A stretch of 64,000 nt of DNA from Pseudoxanthomonas helianthi (GCF_017939625.1 NZ_JAGKTC010000001.1:962519-1026518); one strand, 5' to 3'; positions 8,727-19,475 are shown, numbered from the stretch's first letter. Numbers and translations are program-made. The notes: generated by a model not told the origin, from the sequence alone.

Positions 8727-9608
8727 TTAGCGACCTGCGGGATTGCGGCGCTGCAGGACAAGCTGGCGGAATTCGGTGGGCGTGCGCCCGTAGGCCTGCT
8801 GGAACGCCGCGCTGAAATGACTGTGGCTGGAGAAACCCAGTCCGTGGCTGAGCGCGCTGAGGTCTTCGTATTCGCCCAGCAGATCCAGGGCCCGCGCCAG
8901 GCGCAGGCGCAGCTGGTAGCGATACAGCGGCACGCCCTCGACGTCGCGGAAGCTCTGGGTCAGGTACACCGCGGACACACCGACCTCGGCCGCCACCTCG
9001 GCCAGGGTCCAACGCCGCGCCAGATCGCCCGCCAGCACCAGTTTCGCCCGGTCGACCAGGCGCTGGCGGCCATGGCTGGCACCGGCGGCGTGCGCCGTAC
9101 GCGGACCGATCGCGCGCTGCACCAGGGTCAGCGCGAGGCTTTCGCCCTCGAGGCTGTCGGCGACACCTTCGCGCAGGCTGTGCCGCAACAGCGCCACCAG
9201 GACTTGTGCGCGCGGATCTATGCGCAGCCGTTGCATGCGGAAGCGCAATGGCTCGCCATCACGAAGTAGTGCCGCCGGGGCGATTTCCCGCAGCATGGCT
9301 TCGTCGACTTCGAACACCAGACCGGCATCGCCGCCCGGATGGGGACGGCTGATCCGATAGGGTTCGTCGGCGTTGAAGAACAGCACCTGGCTCGCATCGG
9401 CGACCACCTCTTCTCCGCCGACATGGCGCAGGAAGGTCCCCCGGTACACGAAGACCAGTTGCGTCTTCGCCACTTGTTCCCATTCGCCGATACCCGTGGA
9501 AGTTCCCGAATAAACGACGTCGCGGACCTCGATCAACGAGGTCTTGAGCAGTTCATTGGCGACGGGCTCGGGCATCGATCCGGCAGAGGTATCGGGGCGC
9601 GAAAGCAT
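8727..9608 (-). CDS. AraC-family transcriptional regulator
   Basis: A protein of about 293 residues (from MLSRPDTSAGSMPEPVANEL). The N-terminal half is a cupin-like sensor (LVFVYRGTFLRHVGGEE, then VLFFNADEPYRISRPHPGGD). The C-terminal AraC HTH pair is clear: WTLAEVAAEVGVSAVYLTQS followed by LSALSHGLGFSSHSHFSAAF and the closing GRTPTEFRQ. It probably activates or represses nearby genes; the small Cys-rich gene 74 bp downstream on the same strand is the nearest candidate. An in-frame ATG at 9641 would add 11 residues. The ligand is unknown. Confidence 0.88.
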   Translation of the reverse strand: MLSRPDTSAGSMPEPVANELLKTSLIEVRDVVYSGTSTGIGEWEQVAKTQLVFVYRGTFLRHVGGEEVVADASQVLFFNADEPYRISRPHPGGDAGLVFEVDEAMLREIAPAALLRDGEPLRFRMQRLRIDPRAQVLVALLRHSLREGVADSLEGESLALTLVQRAIGPRTAHAAGASHGRQRLVDRAKLVLAGDLARRWTLAEVAAEVGVSAVYLTQSFRDVEGVPLYRYQLRLRLARALDLLGEYEDLSALSHGLGFSSHSHFSAAFQQAYGRTPTEFRQLVLQRRNPAGR

Positions 9609-9679
9609 TGCACATTCCGGATGATCCGTTAGTGCTGCCAAGCCCCGTCAGCCTGGCTGGGCGCCGTCCCTGCTGTTTC

Positions 9680-10486
9680 TCAGAGTTCCAACAGCAAAGG
9701 GCGGTGATCCGACACCTCGGGAAGACCGATCACGTCGAACGAGATGGGCTGGACGAACTGATTGACCAGCAGGTAGTCGGCGTACCGCCCCGTCTTCTTG
9801 TAGTGCGAAGTCCTCGTGTCCGTGAATCCTCTCGACGTGACCAGGTCGACCAAACCCAGCTTTCCCAGCTCGACGAAGGTGCTGCTCGAAGGCTCCACGT
9901 TGAAATCGCCACAGGCCACCAAACGATCGCCATCCTCCATGACTGCCTGGCAGATCCGGGCGAATCGCCTGCTTTGGGCTTCGCGTTCGGGCGTATCGAT
10001 TTTCCCCGCCATGTCGCGCAGCCCATGCATGTGCGCAATGCATATGGGCCAATCGCGTTCGAAGTCGTAGAGTCGGACCGCATGCGCGCTCCTGGATCTC
10101 GGGTGATCGCCGTACCCGTTGGGCGAAAACGTCTTGTGCACGAAGCCCTGGTGCTGGGCGATGATCGGGAACGATTTGTGCACGAAAGTCGCCAAGCCCC
10201 ATTGCGATGGGATTTGCTGGTCTCCATCCCATAGCACGCCCTGCGCGGCTGGCGCGAAGACCGCGACGTGGTCCGGCAGTATCCGGGAAATGTCGCGAAA
10301 CAGATTGGCGCGTTGCGGAAGGACGTGGGATCCATCACGGTAGGTCAGGATGTCTTTCGAAGACGCTGGCGTGTGCACCACCTCTTGCAGGCAGAGAACA
10401 TCGGGAGCGACTTCGGCCACGTACGCCTCGAGAGGCTCGTACAGCGTTCCTCCCCAGCCATTCAGGCACATCACGCGCACTTTCAC
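9680..10486 (-). CDS. Endonuclease/exonuclease/phosphatase (EEP) family protein
   Basis: A protein of about 268 residues with the EEP catalytic motifs in order: LCLQEV (metal-binding Glu, about residue 35), HMHGL, CGDFNV (Asp-Asn) and the terminal SDHRPLLLEL (Asp-His). It hydrolyses phosphodiester or phosphomonoester bonds with a divalent metal; no signal peptide is visible, so it is probably cytoplasmic. The substrate class (DNA, phospholipid, inositol phosphate) cannot be told. GTG at 10486 is the longest start; a second GTG two codons in (10480) has GGGAGA about 6 nt upstream and may be the true one. Confidence 0.85.
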   Translation of the reverse strand: MKVRVMCLNGWGGTLYEPLEAYVAEVAPDVLCLQEVVHTPASSKDILTYRDGSHVLPQRANLFRDISRILPDHVAVFAPAAQGVLWDGDQQIPSQWGLATFVHKSFPIIAQHQGFVHKTFSPNGYGDHPRSRSAHAVRLYDFERDWPICIAHMHGLRDMAGKIDTPEREAQSRRFARICQAVMEDGDRLVACGDFNVEPSSSTFVELGKLGLVDLVTSRGFTDTRTSHYKKTGRYADYLLVNQFVQPISFDVIGLPEVSDHRPLLLEL

Positions 10487-10812
10487 TCTCCCATGCGTTC
10501 GATCGAGATCCCCGCCGAGGATTGTACGTCGCCTCCGGCCCTGGAGAATCGCGGCGTGAATTTCGATGCACCACGATGGGGCAACGATGTTGAAAGCGAA
10601 GGCGCCGTTCGGTCGCCATCGAGATCCACATCACTTTTCCTTGCGTTGACGTGCTCAGGCAGGCTGTAAGGCGCAAAGTGTCGGCCGATGCATCGCATCC
10701 TGCGCGAAGCTCGGTAATGACATTGTCCTGCACTGAATGTAGAAAGAAGGGGCGACACCGGCGAGCCGATGCTTCGTCTCGAAGTTTCCCAATCCCCCAG
10801 GAGCAATGAACC
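10487..10812. other. 326-bp divergent intergenic region, no confident elements
   Basis: This separates the EEP gene (minus) from the hydrolase gene (plus). A TTGACG hexamer near 10646 has no acceptable -10 partner at 16-18 bp. An AGGAG ribosome binding site for the plus-strand gene is at 10799-10803. No small gene, palindrome or RNA structure stood out. Confidence 0.4.
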
Positions 10813-11649
10813 ATGAGTACAGTCACCACCAAAGACGGAGTCGAGATCTATTTCAAGGACTGGGGTCCCAAGACAGCCCAACCCATCGTCTTCCATCACG
10901 GCTGGCCGCTCACAGGCGACGACTGGGATACCCAGATGCTGTATTTCCTCGACAAGGGCTTCCGCGTCATCGTCCATGACCGGCGTGGACACGGCCGATC
11001 CAGCCAAGTCGGCGAGGGTCACGACATGGACCATTACGCCGCGGATGTCGCGGCCGTCGTGGAGCATCTGGATCTGCGCGACGCCGTCCATATCGGGCAC
11101 TCGACCGGCGGTGGCGAAGTCGCGCGCTATGTCGCCAAGCACGGCCAGCCACAGGGCCGGGTCGCCAAGGCCGTACTGGTCAGCGCAGTTCCTCCGCTCA
11201 TGTTGAAGACCGCTACCAATCCCGGCGGCCTGCCCATCGAGGTTTTCGACGGCATCCGTTCGGCGGTGGCAGCCAATCGCGCCCAGTTCTTCCTGGATTT
11301 CCCCAGCGGGCCTTTCTACGGATTCAACCGGCCGGGAGCCAAGGTCTCGCAGGGCGTGATCAACAACTGGTGGCGCCAGGGCATGACCGGCGGCGCGAAG
11401 GCGCTGTACGACGGCATCAAGGCCTTCTCGGAAACCGACCAGACCGAAGACCTCAAGTCGATCGACGTGCCCACGCTGGTGATGCATGGCGACGACGACC
11501 AGGTAGTGCCGATCGACAATTCGGCCAAGCTGGCGGTCAAGCTGCTGAAGAACGGCACGCTCAAGGTGTATCCGGGCTATTCGCACGGGATGCTGACGAT
11601 CAACGCGGACGTCATCAATCCCGACCTGCTTGCCTTCATCCAAAGCTGA
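10813..11649 (+). CDS. Alpha/beta hydrolase, non-haem chloroperoxidase/arylesterase type
   Basis: A 278-residue soluble hydrolase. The oxyanion segment [13 protein letters not shown], the DRRGHGRSS loop, the nucleophile elbow [17 protein letters not shown] (Ser97), the acid in HGDDDQVVP (about 228) and the His in YSHGM (258) complete a Ser-Asp-His triad. The length and motifs match cofactor-free haloperoxidases and related esterases, which act as esterases and perhydrolases in vivo. It starts at ATG 10813, 9 nt after AGGAG. An out-of-frame ATG at 10806 is ignored. It stands alone between two gaps. Confidence 0.92.
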   Translation: MSTVTTKDGVEIYFKDWGPKTAQPIVFHHGWPLTGDDWDTQMLYFLDKGFRVIVHDRRGHGRSSQVGEGHDMDHYAADVAAVVEHLDLRDAVHIGHSTGGGEVARYVAKHGQPQGRVAKAVLVSAVPPLMLKTATNPGGLPIEVFDGIRSAVAANRAQFFLDFPSGPFYGFNRPGAKVSQGVINNWWRQGMTGGAKALYDGIKAFSETDQTEDLKSIDVPTLVMHGDDDQVVPIDNSAKLAVKLLKNGTLKVYPGYSHGMLTINADVINPDLLAFIQS

Positions 11650-11689
11650 CGGTTTTTTCCTCTGTGCCGCCAGGGTGCCCGGCAAAGAA

Positions 11690-11713
11690 AAGCCCCGGAT
11701 TTCTCCGGGGCTT
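11690..11713. terminator. Terminator-like hairpin after the chloroperoxidase gene
   Basis: AAGCCCCGG and CCGGGGCTT pair over 9 bp around ATTTCT. Reading plus, no T tract follows (GCCACC). Reading minus, TTTCTTTGCC follows, so it is a better terminator for leftward transcripts than for the gene it follows. Confidence 0.6.
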
Positions 11714-11966
11714 GCCACCTGATCGATGGCTGGCGCGACTTGACCGGGTTGGCCAAACCTTCGCCACCATCGCGGATGGTGGCGCGCGTGCCGCTGAATA
11801 CGCAGCCTAACTAATTGATTAGAAATGGAGCCAAGCCCGCGGAACTCGGCAGCTCTCCATTAACAGACGCCCGCCAATCTCAATTCGGAATGAGCCTCCG
11901 CGAGATAGCGCCGCCATCACAGCCACTCTCCTACCCTGCTGGAAATCCCTGTTTGGGAAAATTCAC
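11714..11966. other. Intergenic stretch with a perfect hairpin before the orphan gene
   Basis: CGCCACCATC (11762-11771) and GATGGTGGCG (11775-11784) form a 10-bp perfect hairpin with a 3-nt loop. To its right the sequence turns AT-richer (TAACTAATTGATTAG near 11808-11822), marking a composition change before the unknown gene at 11967. No coding frame is supported, and no copy of the tRNA 3' end is present. Confidence 0.45.
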
Positions 11967-12902
11967 ATGGCTAGGAAGGATGTATGCACAGAAGCCGGCC
12001 AGATCGCGATTCCAAGCGATCTAACTGACGCGCACCCGCTGGTGGTGGCCACGCAAGCCGCAGCCAAGGGAATGAGGTTTGACGAAGTCCATGGGAAACA
12101 GGGCCTGGACGTCGCCAAGAAGCACCTCGATATCCGTGTAAGCCCCGAACAGTTCCAACTCGCACTGCGCATATGCAGCGCCCTGATCTATGCGACCGAA
12201 TCGATGGGCGCAAAGTGGGTCGTTGACGACAATTCGGACACTTGGGTGCTCTATGGCGCCCATCGCATGCGGGTTTGTCTGATCGAGAAGATGAAAAAAG
12301 TCATTTGGCCTCATGAGCCACCGCCCCGCCTGAAAGCAGCAGCTAAAACCAGGCCGAATTGGAAGGCGATGCACCCGCGGAACAAGCTCGCTGGGACAGG
12401 ACTCATGGAGTTCAAGGTCCTCTCCTACGTGGGTCCGGGTATAAAAGGGCGCTGGGGCGACGAAAAGCACTCCTTGGAGAACGAGATCGCTGCCATCGTT
12501 GCCGGCATCCCATTGGTCGCTGCCGCTGGGCGCGCTCACGACGAGGACCTCCGCGTTCAGGCCATCGCAAGAGCGGAGAAGCGCCAGACTCGCGTCAACG
12601 ATGCCAGGAGGGCAGAAATCAAGAAGATTCTACGGGAGCGCCTAATTCAGGCTGCCCGGTCTTGGCAGAAGGCTGCTTCCATTCGCGCCTACCGCACTGC
12701 CGTGGCGAAGCACTTCCAGAACATGAATCTACTGGCTGCGGACCAGCTGAAGCTAGACCTGTGGTTGGACTGGGCCAACGTCCAGGCTGACAGTATCGAC
12801 CCTCTCCACCAGGACCTAACCGCGCTTACAGACAACGAGGTCTCGCTATCAGCCGACTTTGACAACAAAGTTCAGCACTCGCCAGGTAGCGGCCCCCCAT
12901 GA
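11967..12902 (+). CDS. Uncharacterised protein, composition unlike neighbours
   Basis: A 311-residue soluble protein that I do not recognise with confidence. The N-terminal part has HPLVVATQAAAKG and FQLALRICSALIYATESMGA, an alpha/beta region that resembles a recurrent 'R..R....LI.A.E..G' pattern in uncharacterised proteins of accessory regions. The middle has LMEFKVLSYVGPGIKGRWGD, the next part (190-260) is a long charged helix likely to be coiled coil, and the end carries LDLWLDWANVQADSIDPLHQ. There is no signal peptide or membrane segment. Codon use is visibly less GC-biased than in its neighbours, and it abuts the 3' end of a tRNA gene, so it is probably acquired. Confidence 0.7.
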   Translation: MARKDVCTEAGQIAIPSDLTDAHPLVVATQAAAKGMRFDEVHGKQGLDVAKKHLDIRVSPEQFQLALRICSALIYATESMGAKWVVDDNSDTWVLYGAHRMRVCLIEKMKKVIWPHEPPPRLKAAAKTRPNWKAMHPRNKLAGTGLMEFKVLSYVGPGIKGRWGDEKHSLENEIAAIVAGIPLVAAAGRAHDEDLRVQAIARAEKRQTRVNDARRAEIKKILRERLIQAARSWQKAASIRAYRTAVAKHFQNMNLLAADQLKLDLWLDWANVQADSIDPLHQDLTALTDNEVSLSADFDNKVQHSPGSGPP

Positions 12903-12915
12903 CCCGAGGGTTTTG

Positions 12916-12991
<76 letters not shown>

Positions 12992-13003
12992 GCGAGACGC
13001 GGA

Positions 13004-13032
13004 ATTCTAGGCGATGCGCGCAGTCCGGCCAA
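13004..13032 (-). promoter_or_regulatory. Sigma-70 promoter of the tRNA gene
   Basis: On the minus strand TTGGCC (13032-13027) is followed after 17 bp by TAGAAT (13009-13004), about 12 bp before the mature tRNA 5' end at 12991. The -35 box begins only 3 bp after the stop of the GH92 gene. Confidence 0.6.
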
Positions 13033-13035
13033 CGC

Positions 13036-15375
13036 TCAGCGCGCTGGCGCGGACATCGAGTACGGCTGCTCCGCACCGGCGCTGGGCCAGTCGCGGTTCG
13101 GTTCGGCCTGCATGGTGAAGCGCAGTTCTCCACCGGCCATCACCTCGGCGTGGCGCAGGAAGGCGCGCGGCAGCGGCTTGCCGTCCAGGGTGACGCGGCC
13201 GACGTAGGGATGCGCGTCGTCCAGGTCGTCGGCGACCACGGTGAAGCGCTTGCCGTTGGGCAGGTTCAACGTTGCGCGCGGCAGGAACGGACGGCCGAGG
13301 ATGTACTCGTTGCTGCCCGGCGCCACCGGATAGAAGCCGAGCGCGGTGAACACATACCACGCCGACATCTGGCCGAGATCGTCGTTGCCCGCCAGGCCGT
13401 CGGGCGTGGGCTTGTACTGCGTGTCCATCACCTGCTTCAGCCGCGCCTGGGTGCGCCACGGCTGGCCGGCGTAGGCGTACAGGTAGGCGACGTGGTGGCT
13501 GGGCTCGTTGCCGTGCGCGTACCAGCCGATCAGGCCGGTGATGTCCTCCATGTGCGCGAATACCTTCGGGTCGACCTTGGCGTCGAACACCGCGTCGAGC
13601 CGCGCCAGCAATTTGTCCGTGCCGCCGTGCGCGGCGGCGAGGCCCGCCACGTCCTGCGGCACGTACCACGAATACTGCCAGGCGTTGCCTTCGGTGTAGT
13701 CGGTGCCATAGCCGCTGGCATCGGGATCGAACGGCGTGCGGAAGTTGCCGTCGCGCTTGCGCGCGCGCATGAAGCCGGTCTGCGGGTCGAAGGCGTGCTT
13801 CCAGTTGGCAGCGCGCTTCGCGAACTGCGCCGCGACGTCCTTGCGGCCCATCGTCAGCGCCATGCGGGAAATCGTCCAGTCGTCGAACGCGTATTCCAGC
13901 GTCTTCGACGCGGCCTCGCCTTCCTCATCGATCGGCACGTAGCCTAGTTCCATGTACTGGCGGATGCCGTCGTAGGGCCCGTAGGACGCACTCGCGACCA
14001 TCGCGTCCAGCGCCTCGTTGGCATCGAAGCCATGGATGCCCTTCATGTAGGCATCGGCGATCACCGGCACCGCGTGGTAGCCGACCATGCACCAGGTTTC
14101 CAGTCCGTGGAACGACCACACGGGCAGGATGCCGTAGGGACTGTGGCGCCGGTGCGCGAGCAGCGAATTGACGAAGTCCGCGTTGCGCTTTTCCGGCTGT
14201 ACCAGGGTCAGCAACGGATGCAGCGCGCGATAGGTGTCCCACAGCGAGAACGTGGAGTAATTGGTGAAGCCTTTGGCCTGGTGCACCGCATTGTCGGGGC
14301 CGCGATAGCGGCCATCGACGTCCATGAACAGGCTCGGCGCCTGCAGCGTGTGGTACAGCGCGGTGTAGAAACGCTTGCGCTGGCTTTCGTCGCCTTCGGC
14401 GTCGACCGCGCCCAACGCATCGGCCCAGGCGCGCTGTGCCGCCGCGCGCACGCCGTCGAAGTCCCATTGCGGTACTTCGGCGTCGAGGTTGGCGATGGCG
14501 CCTTCTTCGCTGACCGGCGAAATCGCCAGCTTGGCCAGCACGGGTGTCGCGCCGGCATCGCCGAAGTCGAAGCGCGCGACCAGCTGCCGGCCCTCGATCT
14601 GCGCGCGCTGTGCCGGGTCCTTTTCGCCCGGCGGCGGGAAGCCCTTGTACGGGACGTCCTGTTCGGTGTCGTGGAATTCGTGTCCGGTCAGCGGGCGCGA
14701 GAAGCGCAGCGCGAAATACAGCTGCCGCCCCGGCGCCCAGCCACGGGTCTCGCGGAAGCCGGTGATGGTGCCGTCAGGGCGCAGGCGGATGCGCGACCAC
14801 TGCACCTTGCCGGGGTAGTCGTACATCGAGGTGCGCAGGTCGACCAGCACGTGCGCCGGTTTTCCTTTGGGGAATGCATAGCGATGCACGCCGGCGCGTG
14901 CGGTTGCGGTCAGCTCCGCGCGCACGCCGTAGTCGGACAAGGTGACCGCGTAGTAGCCCGGCTTGGCCTGCTCGTTGTCGTGCGAGAAGCGCGAGGTGTA
15001 ACCGCTGCCGGGCTTGGCCGGGTCGCCGCGTTCCAGCTTCGCCTCGCCCGAGACCGGCATCAGCAGCACGTCGCCCAGGTCCGAATGTCCGGTGCCGGAA
15101 AAATGCGTATGCGAGAAACCGACGATGGTATCGTCGGAATGGCGGTAGCCGGCGGCCCAGCCGTAGGCGTCCTTGCGCGGCTGGATGCGCGTGTCCGGGC
15201 TCAGCTGCACCATGCCGAACGGCACCGTCGCGCCGGGAAAGGTGTGGCCTTCGCCGCCGGTGCCGATGAACGGATCGACCGCCTCGTAGGCGCGCATGCC
15301 GGCTTCGGAAGCGTGCGCGGCAGGCAGCGCGGCGAGGCAGGCGAACAGGGCCAGGCAACCGGCTTTGCGGATCAT
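13036..15375 (-). CDS. GH92 family alpha-mannosidase, exported
   Basis: A 779-residue protein with a signal peptide (MIRKAGCLALFACLAALPAA, cleavage near AHASEAG). The mature N terminus VDPFIGTGGEGHTFPGATVP is the GH92 signature, with GFSHTHFSGTGHSDLGDV, SLWDTYRALHPL, EGNAWQYSWYVPQD and GNDDLGQMSAWYVFTALGFY as further family blocks. GH92 enzymes are calcium-dependent exo-alpha-mannosidases, mostly alpha-1,2, acting on glycan chains. The ATG at 15375 has GGAG 8 nt upstream; an in-frame ATG at 15387 lacks one. The protein is likely periplasmic or outer-membrane associated. It stands alone upstream of the tRNA. Confidence 0.94.
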   Translation of the reverse strand: MIRKAGCLALFACLAALPAAHASEAGMRAYEAVDPFIGTGGEGHTFPGATVPFGMVQLSPDTRIQPRKDAYGWAAGYRHSDDTIVGFSHTHFSGTGHSDLGDVLLMPVSGEAKLERGDPAKPGSGYTSRFSHDNEQAKPGYYAVTLSDYGVRAELTATARAGVHRYAFPKGKPAHVLVDLRTSMYDYPGKVQWSRIRLRPDGTITGFRETRGWAPGRQLYFALRFSRPLTGHEFHDTEQDVPYKGFPPPGEKDPAQRAQIEGRQLVARFDFGDAGATPVLAKLAISPVSEEGAIANLDAEVPQWDFDGVRAAAQRAWADALGAVDAEGDESQRKRFYTALYHTLQAPSLFMDVDGRYRGPDNAVHQAKGFTNYSTFSLWDTYRALHPLLTLVQPEKRNADFVNSLLAHRRHSPYGILPVWSFHGLETWCMVGYHAVPVIADAYMKGIHGFDANEALDAMVASASYGPYDGIRQYMELGYVPIDEEGEAASKTLEYAFDDWTISRMALTMGRKDVAAQFAKRAANWKHAFDPQTGFMRARKRDGNFRTPFDPDASGYGTDYTEGNAWQYSWYVPQDVAGLAAAHGGTDKLLARLDAVFDAKVDPKVFAHMEDITGLIGWYAHGNEPSHHVAYLYAYAGQPWRTQARLKQVMDTQYKPTPDGLAGNDDLGQMSAWYVFTALGFYPVAPGSNEYILGRPFLPRATLNLPNGKRFTVVADDLDDAHPYVGRVTLDGKPLPRAFLRHAEVMAGGELRFTMQAEPNRDWPSAGAEQPYSMSAPAR

Positions 15376-15504
15376 CGCGTTCTCCATTGATGCATTGCGG
15401 GGCCGCGCGAGGCTAGCATGCCGCCCGTCCGCACGCGTCGCGGCGCGTCACCGAACCGTCGCGCCGCGGCGTTATCCTGCCCGCCCATCCCGCAGGAGGA
15501 TCCG

Positions 15505-15876
15505 ATGATGAACACGCAGCAGATCGCCGAACGCCTGGTCGCCTTGTGCCGCGAAGGCCAGTACGAGCAGGTCTACGACGAGTTGTTCGCCGACGACGCC
15601 GAGAACATCGAGATGCCGGCGATGGCCAATGGTCCGTTGGGCAATGCCAAGGGCCTCGATGCGATCCGCGCCAAGGGCAAGGCCTGGGGCGAAGCGGTGG
15701 AACAGGTCCATGGCGGCAGCGTCGGCGAACCATCGGTGTCCGGCAACTGGTTCAGCGTGCCGATGTCGCTGGACGTGACCATGAAGGGCCAGGGCCGCAT
15801 GCAGATGGAAGAGATGTGCCTTTACCAGGTCCGCGACGGCAAGATCGTGCGCGAACAGTTCTTCTACGACGCCTGA
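15505..15876 (+). CDS. SnoaL-like / NTF2-fold protein
   Basis: A 123-residue protein starting [20 protein letters not shown]. The helix at 3-20 followed by [16 protein letters not shown], then [18 protein letters not shown] and [20 protein letters not shown], is the alpha+beta cone of the NTF2/SnoaL superfamily. Members are small-molecule isomerases, cyclases or binding proteins; the pocket residues do not identify a ligand. An AGGAGGA element 4 nt before the ATG at 15505 decides the start. It is monocistronic, followed by a bidirectional terminator shared with rpoD. Confidence 0.85.
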   Translation: MMNTQQIAERLVALCREGQYEQVYDELFADDAENIEMPAMANGPLGNAKGLDAIRAKGKAWGEAVEQVHGGSVGEPSVSGNWFSVPMSLDVTMKGQGRMQMEEMCLYQVRDGKIVREQFFYDA

Positions 15877-15896
15877 CTCGTCGCCGCGATGCAACG

Positions 15897-15924
15897 AAAA
15901 AGCCCCGCACAGGCGGGGCTTTTT
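15897..15924. terminator. Bidirectional intrinsic terminator between the SnoaL-like gene and rpoD
   Basis: AAAAAGCCCCGC and GCGGGGCTTTTT form a 12-bp perfect stem with loop ACAG. The T tract continues as CTTTT on the plus strand and TCG on the minus strand, so it ends both convergent genes. Confidence 0.9.
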
Positions 15925-15946
15925 CTTTTCCGCAAAGGGCGCGGGA

Positions 15947-17803
<1,857 letters not shown>

Positions 17804-17847
17804 GAGTGCTTGCGCCACCGGCTGAGAAGGATGAGGGGAACCTAGCA

Positions 17848-17853
17848 TTATAC
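17848..17853 (-). promoter_or_regulatory. -10 box of the rpoD promoter
   Basis: TATAAT followed by GCTAGG on the minus strand would start transcription near 17842 and give a leader of about 38 nt. No good -35 hexamer lies 16-18 bp further upstream; AACTTT is the nearest. The G immediately upstream in TTGTATAAT is only a partial extended -10. Confidence 0.6.
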
Positions 17854-17914
17854 AACCCCCGGCCGGCGAAAGTTCGCCAAACCGGTCGCCGCGGACCCCT
17901 TGGCCGGTGAAACG

Positions 17915-18355
17915 TCAGGGCCGCAGCAGGAAGGTCACCGGGCCGTCGTTGACCAGGCTGACCACCATATGGGCACCGAACCGCCCCGTTTCCACCCCTG
18001 GCGGGTGTTTTTGCCGGCAGATTTCGACCAGACGGTTGAATCCGGGTTCAGCCTGTTCAGGCGGGGCGGCCGTGCTGAAGCCCGGACGGGTGCCCGACCG
18101 GGTATCGGCGGCCAAGGTGAACTGGCTGACCAGCAACAGGCCGCCTCCGGTATCGGCCAGCGAGCGGTTCATCCGCCCGGCTTCGTCGGCAAATACCCGG
18201 TAGCCGAGCAGGCGCTCGGCCATGCGCTGGAACTGGGCCTCGCCGTCGCCAGGCTCCACCGCGACCAGGGCCAGCAGGCCTGGGCCGATGGCGCCGATGG
18301 TTTCCCCGTCGACGCTGACGGAGGCGTGGGTAACGCGCTGGATCAGGGAAAGCAT
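17915..18355 (-). CDS. dtd: D-aminoacyl-tRNA deacylase
   Basis: A 146-residue homodimeric hydrolase that removes D-amino acids (and glycine) mischarged on tRNA. It begins MLSLIQRVTHASVSVDGETI, carries the active-site motif SQFTLAADTRSGTRPGFS (residues 77-94) and ends NDGPVTFLLRP, which includes the GP-containing cross-subunit motif. The ATG at 18355 fits the family start. The gene stands alone between rpoD and a repeat-rich intergenic region. Confidence 0.95.
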   Translation of the reverse strand: MLSLIQRVTHASVSVDGETIGAIGPGLLALVAVEPGDGEAQFQRMAERLLGYRVFADEAGRMNRSLADTGGGLLLVSQFTLAADTRSGTRPGFSTAAPPEQAEPGFNRLVEICRQKHPPGVETGRFGAHMVVSLVNDGPVTFLLRP

Positions 18356-18395
18356 GGGCAAGCGGGTTGAAGGAAGCTCGAAGAAGCTTCGCTTT

Positions 18396-18534
18396 TCTTC
18401 CCCCTTTGCAAAAGGGGGACGGAGGGGATTTCCGCTGTTCACCGCCGTTGTGCGCTTTCAACAGCCGAATGGCTGGTCAATCCCCCGTGTTCGCTACGCG
18501 AACGCCTCCCCTTTTCAAAGGGGGCGGTTACCGG
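18396..18534. repeat. Inverted pair of CCCCCTTTxxAAAGGGGG palindromic repeats
   Basis: The left copy is a hairpin with arms CCCCCTTT (18400-18407) and AAAGGGGG (18411-18418), followed by ACGGAGGGGATTT. The right copy, in inverse orientation, is CCCC-TTTT-C-AAAG-GGGG around 18508-18524, preceded by AATCCCCC and an extra small hairpin GTTCGC-TAC-GCGAAC (18489-18503). The pair resembles intergenic BIME-type elements of high-GC gammaproteobacteria and sits between dtd (minus) and the acyltransferase (plus). Confidence 0.75.
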
Positions 18535-18550
18535 CCGTTACACTTCGCCG

Positions 18551-19450
18551 ATGAAGCCCGAAACCCTGGCCGCCCTGCTCCATCGCGCCGTCGCCCTGTT
18601 CTGTCGCCTGCCATGGCCCTGGCTGCGGCGGCTGGCCGATGCGCTGGCGTGGCTGTGGCTGAAGATCGACGCCCGCGAAAGCCGGGTCGCTCGGCGCAAC
18701 CTGGAACTGGCCTACCCCGAGCTGCTGCCCGGCCAGCGCGAGGAATGGCGGCGGGCGATCCTGCGCACCACCGCACGACAGGCGCTGGAGACCCTGCGCT
18801 TCTGGACCCGGCCGCATGCCGAGAACCTCGCCTGCCTGCGCGGCGAGCACGGCGCCGCGCTGTACGACGCCGCACGCGCGGCGGGACGCGGGGTCATCGT
18901 CATCGCCCCGCACTTCGGCAACTGGGAATTGCTCAACCAATGGCTGGCCTCGCGCGGGCCGTTCGCGTTCGTCTACGCACCCCCGGAATCGGCGGTCGGC
19001 AACGCCTTCCTGCTGCGCGCGCGCGGCGGCGCCGAGGTGACCCAGGTGCGCGCCGAAGGGCCGGCGGTGCGCCAGTTGTGGAAGCGACTGAAGGAAGGCG
19101 GCGCCATCGCCATCCTGCCGGACCAGCAGCCCAAGCAGGGCGACGGCGAATTCGCGCCGTTCTTCGGCATTCCCGCCTTGACCATGACCCTGGTCTCGCG
19201 ATTGGCCGAACGCACTGGCGCGCCGGTGCTGTGCGCGTGGTGCGAACGCAGCGGCCCGGACCTCGAATTCGTCCTGCACGTCGAACCGGTGGCGGCGCAG
19301 ATCGCCGACCCGGACCTCGCCGTCGCCACTGCCGCGCTCAACGCCGCGGTCGAACGCGTCGCGCGCCGCGATCCGGCGCAATACCAGTGGACCTACAAAC
19401 GCTATACGCTGCGACCGCCGGGGAGCGGCGAAGAAAATCCGTATCGGTAA
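18551..19450 (+). CDS. Lipid A biosynthesis acyltransferase (LpxL/HtrB family)
   Basis: A 299-residue inner-membrane enzyme that transfers an acyl chain from acyl-ACP to the lipid A precursor. The N-terminal hydrophobic helix (about 10-38) anchors it, and the catalytic HX4E dyad is HFGNWE (His121, Glu126). LPDQQPKQGDGEFAPFFG supplies the family's conserved substrate-binding block. The YQWTYKRYTLRP ending is typical of LpxL/LpxM. The specific acyl chain and position cannot be told. The downstream SEL1-like gene starts 25 bp after the stop. Confidence 0.9.
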   Translation: MKPETLAALLHRAVALFCRLPWPWLRRLADALAWLWLKIDARESRVARRNLELAYPELLPGQREEWRRAILRTTARQALETLRFWTRPHAENLACLRGEHGAALYDAARAAGRGVIVIAPHFGNWELLNQWLASRGPFAFVYAPPESAVGNAFLLRARGGAEVTQVRAEGPAVRQLWKRLKEGGAIAILPDQQPKQGDGEFAPFFGIPALTMTLVSRLAERTGAPVLCAWCERSGPDLEFVLHVEPVAAQIADPDLAVATAALNAAVERVARRDPAQYQWTYKRYTLRPPGSGEENPYR

Positions 19451-19475
19451 TCCGCTGGAAACAAGGGGAAAGGAC

